Part shown: one piece after another, positions 56,301-62,300 of the stretch
How the letters are laid out: each line of letters begins with the position of its first letter
Numbering within the stretch: position 1 is the first letter of the stretch
Assembly: GCA_023053575.1 (NCBI GenBank)
Contig: JAKZAP010000020.1
Coordinates: 19,959,998-20,023,997 of the forward strand
Source: Branchinecta lynchi
Lineage: Eukaryota > Arthropoda > Branchiopoda > Anostraca > Branchinectidae
Length of the DNA stretch: 64,000 nucleotides
Reading direction: 5' to 3'
Notes under the pieces: generated by a model
The model's database searches: none
What the model was told of the DNA's origin: nothing
The model's input: the letters and a program-made list of their open reading frames with translations, nothing else
Program-made: the position numbers and the translations under genes

Positions 56301-57576
56301 CCGGTGTACCAGACTGAATAATAAACATCAACCGTTTTCTCTACACCGTATTCACACACCTCGCTTCTAGACAAGCGTTGTCACACCTAAGCCGTATTCT
56401 CGTCGTTCCCCGAGGACTCCTCGGGGAATCGAAGGGAACGGCGAGAATACAGGGAGTCGCTCAACGCGGACTCCGCGTAAAGAAACAGCGAGAGCACGGG
56501 GAATGCTTCCAAAATGGATTTTGTTCGAAAAAAGATATACAGTTGACGAAATTAGTCTAGATCCACTTTATTTAAGGTTTTGTTTATTCGGATTGTTTTT
56601 AGTTAATTTTATATTGCACCAACACCAGCAAAATTTGATTCCCCTCTGAATCTGAAAGGGAGTCCTGTTTTAATATGGAGATGATAATCGGAGCATTCCC
56701 CGTCCTTGGGGACTCGCGAGAATACGGGGAGTGAGTCCCCGGGACAAACAAGAACGCGGGGACTCCTCAAGTGGAGTCCTTGGGGAACGGCGAGAATATG
56801 ACTCTAATGGAGGGCCTTCGTTAACATTAGCCTATAGGTGGAGACACTGACACTCAAGCAAGGCAAGATAGTTATCCTACAACCGACTTTTACATTTTGG
56901 GATCCCAAAACGTAAGTGGAGGGATACCTATGACATCGGAAAAGTTGTCCGTCCGTCTGTTAGCACGATAACTCTCGAAGAGGTTGAGATATTTTGTTCA
57001 AATTTGGCACGATGATTCTTTGGGTCAAATTACAGGTCAAGTTCGTAGATGGGTCCTTTAGTCCTATCTTTAGAGGCAGAGGAGGGGTTTGGAATTTACG
57101 GTAAAACATGTATGTTTTATAAGCTAATAAGATATTCATTGAGGGGGTAAGGAGGTCCGCTGAATCCATATCTGAACTGTTTTCTTGCTGGACAAATGGT
57201 TCATGACGAATTCGGGTGAAACTGGAAATTTGGTTGAAGCTCAAAGTTGTTTCTGAAATCGATTAGAGATTCGGTATCGGGACAAGGAGACATGCTGAAT
57301 ACATTTTTGAACTTTATTTCAACAGTAAAAACATTCAAGGAATCTGACGAAGACTGAATGGCGAAGACACCACCCAATCGTTTGAATCCAATGTTAAATT
57401 TTTCGGATCCCATCGAAATCATTGGTCTTGTTCTGTAATGCGATAGTCGGGGACTTACTTATTCTTAGTGCTTTCGAAAACCTTCCCGTTCCTGGGATAG
57501 TCGTGCAGTTCCATCGTCGAGTTTTGAACTGGGACTGACACTCGGTGATAGCTTCTCTGGCTCCCATGACCATTGC
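38166..57576 (-). CDS. Wnt16: Wnt16-like secreted signalling protein, five 3' coding exons (N terminus missing)
   Basis: Established role: Wnts are secreted, lipid-modified ligands for Frizzled receptors. Predicted join on -: 57576-57459, 53409-53252, 51665-51555, 42305-42049, 38367-38166, giving 281 residues. Each intron is GT/AG and phases agree (1, 0, 0, 2). Family landmarks in order: ECQSQF and RRWNC; SAGLASAVTRAC; GWEWGGCSDD; LHNNEAGRK; CKCHGVSGSC with the acylated Ser present; LLYVSDSPDYC; GTRGRECNRTS; CCGRGY; C-x-C...WCC...C-x2-C and a final Cys. NEAGR, the GRECNRTS block and LLYV favour Wnt16 over other subfamilies. Oddities: the usual HWCC is EWCC, and the fourth-exon linker is lysine/arginine-rich. 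AATAAA lies 28 nt past the stop (38138-38133). Introns are 3.9, 1.6, 9.2 and 3.7 kb and packed with repeats, including an antisense LINE. The signal-peptide exon was not found; a weak candidate near 60330-60430 fails on splice phase. Confidence 0.93.
39280..39435. mobile_element. G-run MITE (CGTATCCAGG ends), diverged copy
   Basis: GCCGTATCCAGGAATTTC followed by a run of about 18 G, and an end of CCCCCTGGATACG. The GTCGGAC(C/A)AAAA and TATAAAAATGA blocks place it in the family at 41818, 44754, 53075 and 55436. Confidence 0.75.
39436..40641. repeat. Unassigned intronic DNA with a diverged family N MITE (about 40139-40600)
   Basis: From 40139 (ATACGCCCTTCATAAA) to about 40600 the sequence is a reverse, diverged copy of 12866-13152, with an insertion near 40320-40450. 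39436-40138 contains nothing I can name. Confidence 0.45.
40642..40803. mobile_element. Family E MITE copy
   Basis: CACTGTAAAAGG and TTTTTCAGTG ends, with TA at the left. CAGTATTTGCTACTGGGATTA and its inverse lie around an AGATAAGATTAATC core. Confidence 0.7.
40915..41460 (+). repeat. Satellite-like tandem repeat of about 85-100 bp
   Basis: TAACTACCGAA recurs at about 41121, 41217, 41306 and 41390, with ATTATACCGAAT(A/C) and GGATTCTGT(A/G)TAAC between. Earlier, less regular units start at 40915. It lies in the last Wnt intron. Confidence 0.75.
41818..42003. mobile_element. G-run/C-run MITE next to a Wnt exon
   Basis: GGCCGTATCCAGGGGG and CCTGGATACGGGCC are inverted ends. Inside are GGTTGACCCCCC, TATAGGCTTTTCCCTCT, TTTTTTGTCCGACCAGCAGG and further C runs. 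It ends 45 bp from the donor of the exon at 42049-42305. Confidence 0.8.
42049..42305 (-). CDS. Wnt16: Wnt16-like internal exon with the acylation-site motif
   Basis: 257 nt after acceptor TTCGTTTTCTAG. It begins in phase 0, encodes CKCHGVSGSCTVRVCW (lipid attachment loop), a basic linker KLSKRKKWK and DLLYVSDSPDYCE, and ends AG|GTAAAT in phase 2. MITEs sit 25 bp before and 45 bp after it. Confidence 0.94.
42331..42994. mobile_element. Harbinger-like MITE (TTT target duplication) carrying a LINE tail
   Basis: AGGTGCGTTTTTGCAGATACC and the inverted GTATCTGCGAAAACGCAACT are flanked by TTT (42328-42330, 42995-42997). A reversed (GATT)n-tailed 3' end (ATCAATCAATCAATCAAG, 42415-42432) is inserted inside. 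The element starts 25 bp upstream of the Wnt exon acceptor. Confidence 0.75.
43158..43430 (+). pseudogene. Possible LINE reverse-transcriptase C-terminal remnant
   Basis: The frame contains RLFNAVITPYVLY and PPLWEFKK, which resembles the thumb-side segment after the RT catalytic motifs of LINE ORF2 proteins (compare LxxxIxPxxLYG...W). No catalytic motif is present and the frame ends after 90 codons. The match is short and the call tentative. Confidence 0.35.
43485..43560 (-). mobile_element. LINE 3' end, (AAAT)n tail, - orientation
   Basis: TTATTTATTTATTTGAATC followed by CCGTCCAACTAGGGAC is the reverse of the 3' end seen at 180-234. Confidence 0.5.
43600..43790 (+). mobile_element. Snap-back (family D) copy
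   Basis: Inverted arms ATTTCGGCCCTTCTTGGCAA and TTGCCAAGAAGGGCCGAAAT surround CAACTTGAGCGGTTTTGAGCC and its inverse. It ends GCACCATCAAAT. The 5' end is incomplete. Confidence 0.65.
44297..45232. mobile_element. Foldback element with GAAAACGAAAACGGGACC arms, enclosing a G-run MITE
   Basis: Left arm units at 44385-44545 (two 65-bp tandem copies of ACACAAAATCGACAACAAATT...GGGACCCACCTGGCTA, then AATGGACAGAATTTTTGAAA) are inverted at 45075-45230. A (GATT)n-tailed LINE end lies at the left (44297), and a full G-run MITE sits at 44754-44977. Confidence 0.7.
44754..44977. mobile_element. G-run/C-run MITE copy
   Basis: GGCCGTATCCAGG then an 18-base G run. Three long C runs lead to CCTGGATACGGGCC. 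It sits inside the foldback element listed at 44297-45232. Confidence 0.8.
46205..47263 (+). CDS. LINE ORF1 protein with N-terminal PWWP-like domain, 352 aa
   Basis: Residues 6-58 read as a PWWP domain: FDLALAKFKDYPLWPVRI holds the Y-P-x-W-P signature (16-20), then a strand V-Y-M-V-F, then YGSHEEFRLV matching the F-G-T-H-E-x-A-F-L loop of HDGF/LEDGF-type PWWPs, and NIQAYD at the end of the barrel. A helical stretch follows at 66-90, as in HDGF-type domains. Next come a Ser/Lys linker, a heptad-like coiled coil at about 115-208, an RRM-like region at about 209-285 and a basic C-terminal region at 290-350 (IFVAESLTKQRRDIL, AWSDQGQILAKP) typical of L1-type ORF1 proteins. Family knowledge: such ORF1 proteins trimerise and bind element RNA; PWWPs read methylated H3K36 with DNA. 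Two cage positions are aromatic (F13, W19) and a third is C40. A chromatin-targeting role is inference. Confidence 0.85.
   Translation: MSFNQFDLALAKFKDYPLWPVRIVKPGKDTRGKPVYMVFCYGSHEEFRLVEANIQAYDPTADNSSAPATKKAFEELATAPDIYKRLSKTYLALKGNDKGKAKGSTPISSSSISPIHQQLVATQAELDKTKNDLMDSITQKVTEKLASSNSLKESTELIVSQIYDAVTLEFNPKFQLIEKSLKGLSNEFEHLEEKLNRLETKLDGYEQESLLDSLVFHGVRQQTGVDTRSAVLSIVNQKMSLPEVNTTEIMNVYRLRLNNAATDSTQSAPRVAPVIVKFASKDIAKKVFKAKAKLASSGIFVAESLTKQRRDILNAAKDKFGQKNAWSDQGQILAKPRDETVIRKIRSLADCI
47264..47503 (+). other. T-rich spacer between LINE ORF1 and ORF2
   Basis: 240 bp, dominated by T and TTC runs, including 16 T near 47269-47284. The two ORFs neither overlap nor abut, so ORF2 translation must use reinitiation or internal entry. 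Confidence 0.7.
47504..50503 (+). CDS. LINE ORF2: AP-like endonuclease plus reverse transcriptase, 999 aa
   Basis: It nicks target DNA and reverse-transcribes the element RNA there. Endonuclease landmarks: ASWNVH (Asn 61), GICES (Glu 89), VYKPP (164-168), GDFNFN (196-201) and the terminal SDH (262-264). RT landmarks: KVIPLHKGG (551-559), NWRPISILP, QFGFRKGHSTTHAL, motif A FIDIRKAFD (Asp 638), motif B GVPQGSVLGPL (694-704) and motif C FADDT (725-729). The C-terminal part has YPYISYGCLIW, the late YDTRNS and a final WNSLP...FKRKLKEYL, as in the CR1/L2/Jockey group. No stop or frameshift and no missing catalytic residue is seen. The start could be either of the two first Met codons. Confidence 0.93.
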   Translation: MMVLGELRRFSLESYLSRGVARDDDCPVIDLKPMRNSTFIRSPQDFLSPLSDPCLRLASWNVHITSSYQDILQLLDDFSSEFDIIGICESFLSTDHSLSLYSFPGYNVHVKNRVSMSRGGIALLVKEGIGYGVRDDLSIWKEGKVEIFSIEVELNGKKNIISMVYKPPSAHLDDFIEGFNELLAKIPPECSHNVMGDFNFNLLDLSGTNGDFLNFRISSDLYPLVGVPTRITSQSETLIDNIFVKSSDLHRSFADVIVCPGSDHLPLIATINHPVKKLRKKKVVTRLMKKENLQKFAEEISIIDWSPVFAEKECPSRALDSLMSAILPIYEKACPLKAVKSKKLIPRKPWMSMEIIDEIELRNRLYERYLDNRSDESFDLFKTQRNLVNKLRRNAISDFYNRKFEDNKGDMKETWRTINDLVSDKGDKRNEEVCLSGCDRNDKSAIVNKFGQFFSNIGPEVQDSVYDKYQEMQSSNIPDERGESLEMNFNLCTSDEVCKIVKSLKSNSAGVDGLSLRGLKAIFGYILPCLFFIINLSLEKGKFPEQLKVAKVIPLHKGGCKRDIENWRPISILPLFSKILEKVVHKRLYDFLQVNELLSETQFGFRKGHSTTHALQHLVECVSGALDKGYLPMSIFIDIRKAFDTVDFKILLNRLKCLGIRGTSLQWFESYLLGRSLRVVLNDVTSSSYQLKCGVPQGSVLGPLLYLVYVDGVRFHLQDVCVTTFADDTALTVCAKSIEELVLKANDALRRLEVFMNLSLLCVNVKKTFLMTFCRVGMPVDASGLVTLSRKPVQQVHIVRYLGFFIDSNLSWKHHSDIISAKIARGVGMLRRLKHYLPKRILLMIYHSIVYPYISYGCLIWSSNFYSNFKRVQILQNKAVRIIGKYVKDLNDTSACFKSLNLLNVGQLRDYQAAVFVFQCVHNLVPSVFRGTYRANSEIHEYDTRNSEDLVIELKSSTRSGFQQFLGTAVWNSLPVSIRAAEHLLEFKRKLKEYLIKDG
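51555..51665 (-). CDS. Wnt16: Wnt16-like internal exon
   Basis: 111 nt, phase 0 at both ends, after acceptor TTTTTGTTCCAG, donor AAG|GTAAGG. It ends in the diagnostic LHNNEAGRK. The upstream half is divergent from typical Wnts. Confidence 0.92.
52045..52978 (+). repeat. Family A repeat, left end lost
   Basis: It begins inside the leader (TATGATATCGCAAAATGTCCG) without the GGGATCCC start. It has about four 137-bp units and ends GGGATCCCATCG...GGTCTTGTT at 52976. It lies in the Wnt intron between 51665 and 53252. Confidence 0.8.
53075..53241. mobile_element. G-run/C-run MITE abutting a Wnt splice donor
   Basis: GGCCGTATCCAGGGAGGGGG at the left and CCTGGATACGGGC at the right, with the usual interior. 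On the Wnt strand the element starts 10 bp after the exon ending at 53252. An (AT)n run precedes it. Confidence 0.8.
53252..53409 (-). CDS. Wnt16: Wnt16-like internal exon
   Basis: 158 nt after acceptor TTATTTTGCAG. It completes a Lys codon and encodes SRERAYVQSVTSAG, VTRACARGEV, CGCD and GWEWGGCSD. The donor is GAT|GTAAGT. A G-run MITE starts 10 bp into the following intron. Confidence 0.93.
53526..53929. mobile_element. Family L MITE (GTATTCTCGCCGTT ends), intact copy
   Basis: GTATTCTCGCCGTTCCCCG at the left; CCCCGAGGAGTCCTCGGGAA then ACGGCGA at the right. TAAAATTAATTAAAAACAATC marks the centre. It shows the uninterrupted form of the element split at 21042-26360. Confidence 0.75.
53934..55099. 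mobile_element. Element with GTTTACACGG inverted ends enclosing LINE sequence
   Basis: CACGTTTACACGGAGGGTAT and AAAAATACCCGCCGTGTAAA are inverted ends. GGGTATTTTTC and GGAAAAATACC blocks sit next to them. The interior includes the LINE fragment at 54285-54985. Confidence 0.5.
54285..54782 (+). pseudogene. LINE ORF2 3' fragment with (AGTATC)n tail
   Basis: One frame is open over 165 codons up to TGA (54780-54782): WEAHICSIIKQASA, FIRPLLEYACPVWH, then QSDRLETIQKRALRII and ARRLTLC, the conserved C-terminal region of CR1/RTE-like ORF2 proteins. The upstream RT domain is missing, so it is 5'-truncated. About 200 bp of 3' UTR leads to CAGTATCAGTATCAGTATC at 54957-54981. Confidence 0.75.
55436..55618. 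mobile_element. G-run/C-run MITE, left terminus lost
   Basis: AATTTATTTCGGGGG, GGTTGCCTGCTGGTCGGAC, GTCAACCCC and CCCCCGATACGGCC follow the family order in reverse. The outermost CCAGG part of the left end is missing. Confidence 0.7.
55998..56302. mobile_element. Family C MITE copy
   Basis: GGGTTGCCACACTTGCC and GATGTGGCAACCCC ends. Interior blocks include GATGTGTCAT, GCAGCAGGGATTC, AAGTGACTATTTCA and TTCACTCTCTGTTTTGGCC. Confidence 0.75.
56394..56799. mobile_element. Family L MITE, intact copy, opposite orientation
   Basis: GTATTCTCGTCGTTCCCCG and GGGGAACGGCGAGAATAT ends. The centre carries TTAGTTAATTTTATATTGCACC and CACCAACACCAGCAAAATTTG, the reverse of the site where family A is inserted in the copy at 21042. 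Confidence 0.75.
56897..57432 (+). repeat. Short, diverged family A repeat
   Basis: GGGATCCCAAAACGTAAG at the left; a leader, only about two degenerate units; GGATCCCATCG...GGTCTTGTT at the right. It ends 26 bp from the donor of the Wnt exon at 57459-57576. Confidence 0.75.
57459..57576 (-). CDS. Wnt16: Wnt16-like internal exon (first one visible)
   Basis: 118 nt between acceptor ACTATTTTAG and donor AATAA|GTAAGT. It encodes GAREAITECQSQF and RRWNCTT, an N-C-T glycosylation sequon. It begins in phase 0 and leaves one base. Confidence 0.9.
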
Positions 57577-57653
57577 CTAAAATAGTTCGTTCATACACTA
57601 CTAAGAATTAGACTGAATAAGTCGATTCATTTAAAGGTAAAATAGGAGATACC

Positions 57654-58022
57654 TTGGCATACCTTGCTATGCCACGAAATAAGGAGACGGTCCCCCAAAA
57701 ATACGATGCAGCCTCACTAGCGAAGAAACGCCGATTGTCCTGGTTCGGCCACGTGAGCAGAAGAGAAGACTCCACCCTGGCGAAGAAAGCTCTGCTCGCC
57801 ACCCCGATACCCGGTTGGAAGAAACTCCGGGGAGGTCAGCGTAAAACGTGGCTGAGCACCCTCAAGGAAGACCTCGAGCCCATCGGAGGCTTCCGCCGGC
57901 ATGGGAGGAGATGGGATCCCTACTGGCTTCAAATCTCGATGCCATTCACAGAAGACCGAGATTCATGGCATACCTTGGTTCAGCTGTTGTCGCCAGGGAG
58001 AGCTGCACAGCTTGCGTCCTGA
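57654..58022 (+). pseudogene. LINE ORF2 C-terminal fragment with (ACAAGTA)n tail
   Basis: The frame reads KKRRLSWFGHVSRR, ALLATPIPG, RGGQRKTWLSTLKEDL and a final DRDSWHTLV, the characteristic end of many LINE ORF2 proteins (RxxWxGHVxRM...GxxRxGRPxxxW). Only the last 120 or so codons remain; there is no RT. Tandem ACAAGTA/ACAAGTAA follows at 58023-58050, probably its tail. Confidence 0.65.
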
Positions 58023-58299
58023 CACAAGTACAAGTAAGTACAAGTAAAGGTAAAATAAAGGCTTTGCTCGCAGCCCGGCAATCTCTTCGCTCATACTCAT
58101 ACCCTAAATAGGACATAAGTTAGCGGCCACTTCTGAATCCCAGTATAAGCGTGGATATATAATTCTTAGAACTAGTGGGAAGGCGCTACTGTACTCTCCG
58201 GGAAATAATGCGGAAGGCTTGATCGAGCTTTTTCCTGCGCACCCAGAAATCAGAGAATAGCCTTGTTAGACTGGCAGCTGATCCACTGTTCACGTCACT

Positions 58300-58440
58300 A
58301 CCAGTAGTTGCTAGTCTTATGGATTAGTTTAGCATTAGGGGCGTCTGTGTATTGTTTTGTTTGTTTTGAGTAGTGTGTGGTTTCTTTTTCTGGTTTATGG
58401 CGTAAGCTGAAATAAAATTGATTGATTGATTGATTGATAA
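58300..58440 (+). mobile_element. LINE or SINE 3' end with (GATT)n tail
   Basis: T-rich sequence then GGCGTAAGCTGAAATAAAATTGATTGATTGATTGATTG. The same kind of tail occurs inverted at 42415, 44297 and 61763. Confidence 0.5.
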
Positions 58441-58508
58441 GAGCCAGATAAGAGCTGCTGTCGACTCCCCAAAATCGGGCTATCCGACAAATTTATGAGA
58501 CAGAGAAA

Positions 58509-58803
58509 CCCGATGAAAAATGTATTTCAAAATAGTAGTATGGAGCTGTACGAATAAGTAGCATGCAATACTAATGATGCTACTACATGCTTCTACTTCA
58601 AGGTTACCGTGTTACTGCATACTACTATATGCCACTATTAGCAAGACTGGATGCTACTATGGCAAGACAGGATACTACTGGATACTACTACATAAGACTG
58701 GACCAGTCTGAGGCACATTAAATGATAGTATTCTTTGCTATTACATAGTATTACATGCAACGTTTTCGTACTACTACCATACTACTACGCAGGCTACAAA
58801 TTT
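58509..58803. mobile_element. MITE with CCCGATGAAAAAT ends, most complete copy
   Basis: It starts CCCGATGAAAAATG and ends GGCTACAAATTT. Interior ATGCTACTACATGCTTCTAC and GACCAGTCTGAGGCACATTA match the cluster at 918-1805. Confidence 0.65.
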
Positions 58804-58964
58804 CCTTCGCTCTCTTCAGCCTTTCACACGATACTTTATTATTTTACTGGTAGTAAATAATAACTATTGACATATAGCCTACATTTTGTATGATTTAATC
58901 AACGATACACGGACTCTTACTGGAGTCGAGAGCGAAGTTCGAAGGCAATACACTTGATGACTAT

Positions 58965-59238
58965 AGTTGCGTTTGAAGTTACCTTTAACCTCAAAGGTAA
59001 ATACCGTTTTTGGTCGCCGGTCACAGTTCCTTCGTCCTTCAAACTCTGACCGTCAAACTTCGTGCGCTAGCAAGTTCGAAGTTTGCTTGAATCGTCGAAG
59101 AAACGTCGACCTGGCAAGGATCGCCGGAGTCGTAAAAACACTAATTAAGCAAACGGTGAACTTCGACGGCGTTCAAAAACGGAAATTAAGCAACCGGCTA
59201 AGCGAACGGCGAACAAAACTTCGATCAAAAACGCAACT
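58965..59238. mobile_element. Harbinger-like MITE with TAT target duplication
   Basis: AGTTGCGTTT... and the inverted CTTCGATCAAAAACGCAACT are flanked by TAT (58962-58964, 59239-59241). An unoccupied copy of the target (GATGACTATCTCTCC) lies in the neighbouring tandem repeat near 59418. Confidence 0.85.
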
Positions 59239-59620
59239 TATCTCTCCCTTCCGATGCAGAATCTCCGGGTACCTGCGGAAGAACGGAAAAAACGGTGTCA
59301 CAGCTGCGCTGACTCGGGATTTCAGTCATTGAGTTTGATTCGTTACGGACACGTTTGCTCCTTCTTCCTGGGAATCACTGGCGTGTTTTGGACTTAGTCA
59401 TATAGAGTATACCTTTGATGACTATCTCTCCTTGCCGATGCAAAGTCTCCGGCCTCTCCGAGTAGCTAGCGGAAGAAAGCAGAAGTGGTGTCACAGCTGC
59501 TACCAAAGATCGCGGTGATTGACACAGGATTTGAGTCGTTGAGTTTGAGTCGTACGGATACGCTTACTCCTTCTTCCTGAGGATCACTGGCGTGTTTAGA
59601 CTTAGTCATATAGAGTATCT
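59239..59620 (+). repeat. Two tandem copies of a roughly 190-bp unit
   Basis: ACTATCTCTCC(C/T)T, GTGTCACAGCTGC, TACGGA(C/T)ACG, CTCCTTCTTCCTG and GACTTAGTCATATAGAGTAT recur in order at 59236-59410 and 59428-59617. The first copy received the MITE at 58965. No gene function is evident. Confidence 0.75.
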
Positions 59621-59631
59621 CAACCTTTCAG

Positions 59632-59749
59632 GTTTGCCGGAAGACATATCCATCGTATACGGAAATAGAGTGAGGTTTCAGCCTTTATTTGACCCGAAGC
59701 GACTCTACAAGAGCATTGGCACCTTTGTCGCTGGACAATGCAATTTAAG
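59632..59749 (+). CDS. Candidate internal exon of an unidentified gene
   Basis: 118 nt between acceptor CAACCTTTCAG and donor TTTAAG|GTAATT, with one frame open throughout (2 + 38 codons + 2). It reads LPEDISIVYGNRVRF then FDPKRLYKSIGTFVAG. The composition is protein-like but I recognise no family. A possible partner is 61497-61596 on +, which follows CTCATTTCAG, keeps phase and ends in TAG. That join is speculative. Confidence 0.35.
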
Positions 59750-60975
59750 GTAATTTTAAGTTAAAGCACAATGGACACTTTTACTGCTTTACTTTGTACT
59801 AAATGCTTCACAAATAAACATTTCTGACTTCCTTTAGAAGGCGCTACGAAAATCGACCGTTTTCTTGTTGTCCCTTGTCTTTACCTCTCTGGCATTTCGG
59901 CGATCCAAGTTTTAGGAGCTGGGATATCGTGGCAGGAAATTCAAAAACCCCCAGCAATGCTCGATAGAAAAGGATACATTTGAGATGTCACTAAAGTCAA
60001 GCCGCAGATGCAGTTTACCTGATTGTTCTAGTGTTTCATCTGTAGTTCCAGTGCTTAAAGTGCCTATTAAAAGTTTTTCTTTGTGGAATAGTGTTGTGAA
60101 CCTTGATTAGCTTGCTTTATAAAATGTACCAGAATATGCAATAAGCTTATAAAAAATAACATAGCTACAAAAATCATTAAAAAACAAATAACCTATTCAA
60201 ATCTGAATGATACAAGCTGATTTATGCATAAAATAAAGATCTACTAAGTACTACAAGAAAAATCACTTTTATCTTTGTCCAAGCTAGTAAATTGAGCATG
60301 TACTGGCCCAAAAAATTACGCTTTGAAATATCACAGAGAGGAAACTGTTGAAAAAGCTGCTGATCTAGGGGCATTGTTCCTAGGTTGTTACAGAGTGGGA
60401 TTGGGGTAGTTTGATGTGCCCATTGAACTTTAAGGGTCATTACCGCTTTCTAGCAGCTGGTGCGTGTGTAGGACCGTTCACGCTTCGTGTTGTAACATGA
60501 ATAAAAATACTTCGCCTTGTAAGCTTTATCCTCCTCTTCCGTTCAACTTGATAATCCAAGTTGTACGCCCACGTATGCCCAGAATAACCACACGGAGCCT
60601 GAAGCCTGACAATGAATCCCAAAAGAACCTAACCTTTGATGACTTTAGGACACTGAACATCCCGAAATGTGAAATTTTAGATCAGCCTCGACCGGTTTTG
60701 TGCAAATTCAGTATAATATCTGTTGCTGTGTCTGCTGGACCAATGTAGATTTCTCGATTTAGTTTTGAGACTACAAGGATTGCTGTAATCGTTGCAGATG
60801 AGGTAAAAGCTTGTAGTTGTCAAAACGCAATTGGCTGTACAGTTTAGAATGACTGACTTTCCATTCAAAGAGCTCATTCAGTTTCAATTATATTACAAAT
60901 ATCTCTCCTTATCCGTTTCTCTCTTTCTTCGTTGACAGTCAGGTGATGGAAACGCACGCTGTGATTGGTCACATA
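59750..60975. other. No gene confirmed
   Basis: An open stretch on + at about 60546-60747 (RITTRSLKPDNESQ, FRTLNIPKCEILDQ) looks somewhat protein-like but has only a weak acceptor. On -, 60330-60440 faintly resembles a Wnt N-terminal exon but its donor leaves the wrong phase. Neither is annotated as a gene. Confidence 0.3.
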
Positions 60976-60979
60976 TAAC

Positions 60980-61350
60980 TTTTAACACGAAAGAAATAGA
61001 AAACCGTGATTTTCGGGATTTTTTCTTGATCAGCTAATTATCCCTCTAGGATGATGTGCGAGGGATAAATATAAATTCGGATATTTCGGTTGCACTTCCG
61101 GCAAACCGTCCTCAGTGAAAAACAAAACAAAACTAAATCATAAAATCCACCACAATCACAACAGGAGAACGATGCGGAACCAACCGACAATAAGACGAGA
61201 TGTAACTAAAAAACCAGAAGAAAACGGTGCGGATGCAGATAAAAATAAAATAACGAAAGATAAAATGTGTGTGTTAAAAAACCCCGAAAATCACGGTTTT
61301 CCATTTCTTTCGTAATGAATGGTCAGCTTGGCTTCAAACCTTATACTTTT
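60980..61350. repeat. Inverted-repeat element with TTTTAACAC termini
   Basis: ACTTTTAACACGAAAGAAAT...AACCGTGATTTTCGGG at 60977-61020 is inverted at about 61270-61315 (CCCCGAAAATCACGGTTTTC, ATTTCTTTCG). Another ACTTTTAACAC follows at 61347. An apparent open frame between the arms is not supported as a gene. Confidence 0.55.
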
Positions 61351-61762
61351 AACACACAAAATAAAAACCCGTTTCTATTAATTTTTACTACAACAAGCCT
61401 GGCGGGATGAAAGTTTTACCACAGATATTCGAGGATAACAAGTATAATTCAGGAATTCTGCGCCTGTAAGCTTGAATGGTCCTTGTCTCATTTCAGTAGC
61501 GTTGTCGGGCTCTTGGGCGTCCAGAGCTGTGTGTTGTTAGGCTTCAGTGATGGACAACCCTTTATTTCCTTTGACCTTATGTTCGCTATATTTTAGTTTC
61601 CTGACTAATTCTAGGATAGCGGGCACCTATGGTATCTCACTCCAGGAGTCTTAACTTCGCCTGCCACTCAGACAACCTCACAGTAACTCGAAGCTTATCC
61701 AGTACAATATTGTCCAAATACTAATATAATATATATTTATATATTATTGCTTCATAACTTCT

Positions 61763-62300
61763 ATCAATCAATCAATTTTATTTCAACCCTAATAGCACTA
61801 GGCTAACACGGGCGGGAATTGGAAAAAACAAACACTCACTAACAATACAAATAAAACACAAACTGACACACAATAAATAAGAAACTAATATAAGTCAAGT
61901 ACAGTTAAAATGTTTAGTGAAATACGAACGAATGAATTTAGGTATCTTTCTGAAGATTTCGTAGGCGGGGGAACAAGCTTGGGTTTTGGATCGTTCTTGC
62001 TTCGCGTGTTAGGTCTATGAGAGGGTGTAACGAAGCTCGGTAGGGTTGTCCTGCGATGTCGGGAATTCAAAATTTAGTTTCCTGGTTTCTTTCAGACAGT
62101 TTTTCGATGTCAAGGATTTGAATGCTTTCGTTGCAGGATGTGTAATTGTGGCAAAGTATTGTTCTGCAGGCTCTCTTCTGCAGCCTAAACTAACTTCTCT
62201 CTTGTCGGGTATTGGGGATTTGGTCGTACTACCGGAAATTAGCCGGATTCGTTCGTTCCGGTGATAGTGCAAAATGTCGTTACTCGCATTACCTTCAAAA
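61763..62300 (-). pseudogene. Degraded LINE 3' end, - orientation, (GATT)n tail
   Basis: On - the sequence ends in GAAATAAAATTGATTGATTGA (61783-61763). Upstream the frame contains RPNTRSKNDPKPKLVPP, like the N-T-R-S segment near the C terminus of several LINE ORF2 proteins. Further upstream the reading frame changes and homology fades. Confidence 0.5.

Noticed and set aside
60330..60440. Possible Wnt N-terminal exon on - (LCNNLGTMPLDQQLF)
   Set aside because: It resembles the C-x-N...Q-x2-L segment, but the second Cys is Phe and the only donor leaves phase 1 while the next exon needs phase 0.
61115..61315. 66-codon lysine/asparagine-rich open frame on +
   Set aside because: It lies between inverted-repeat arms, has low-complexity composition and no homology; it is likely chance.
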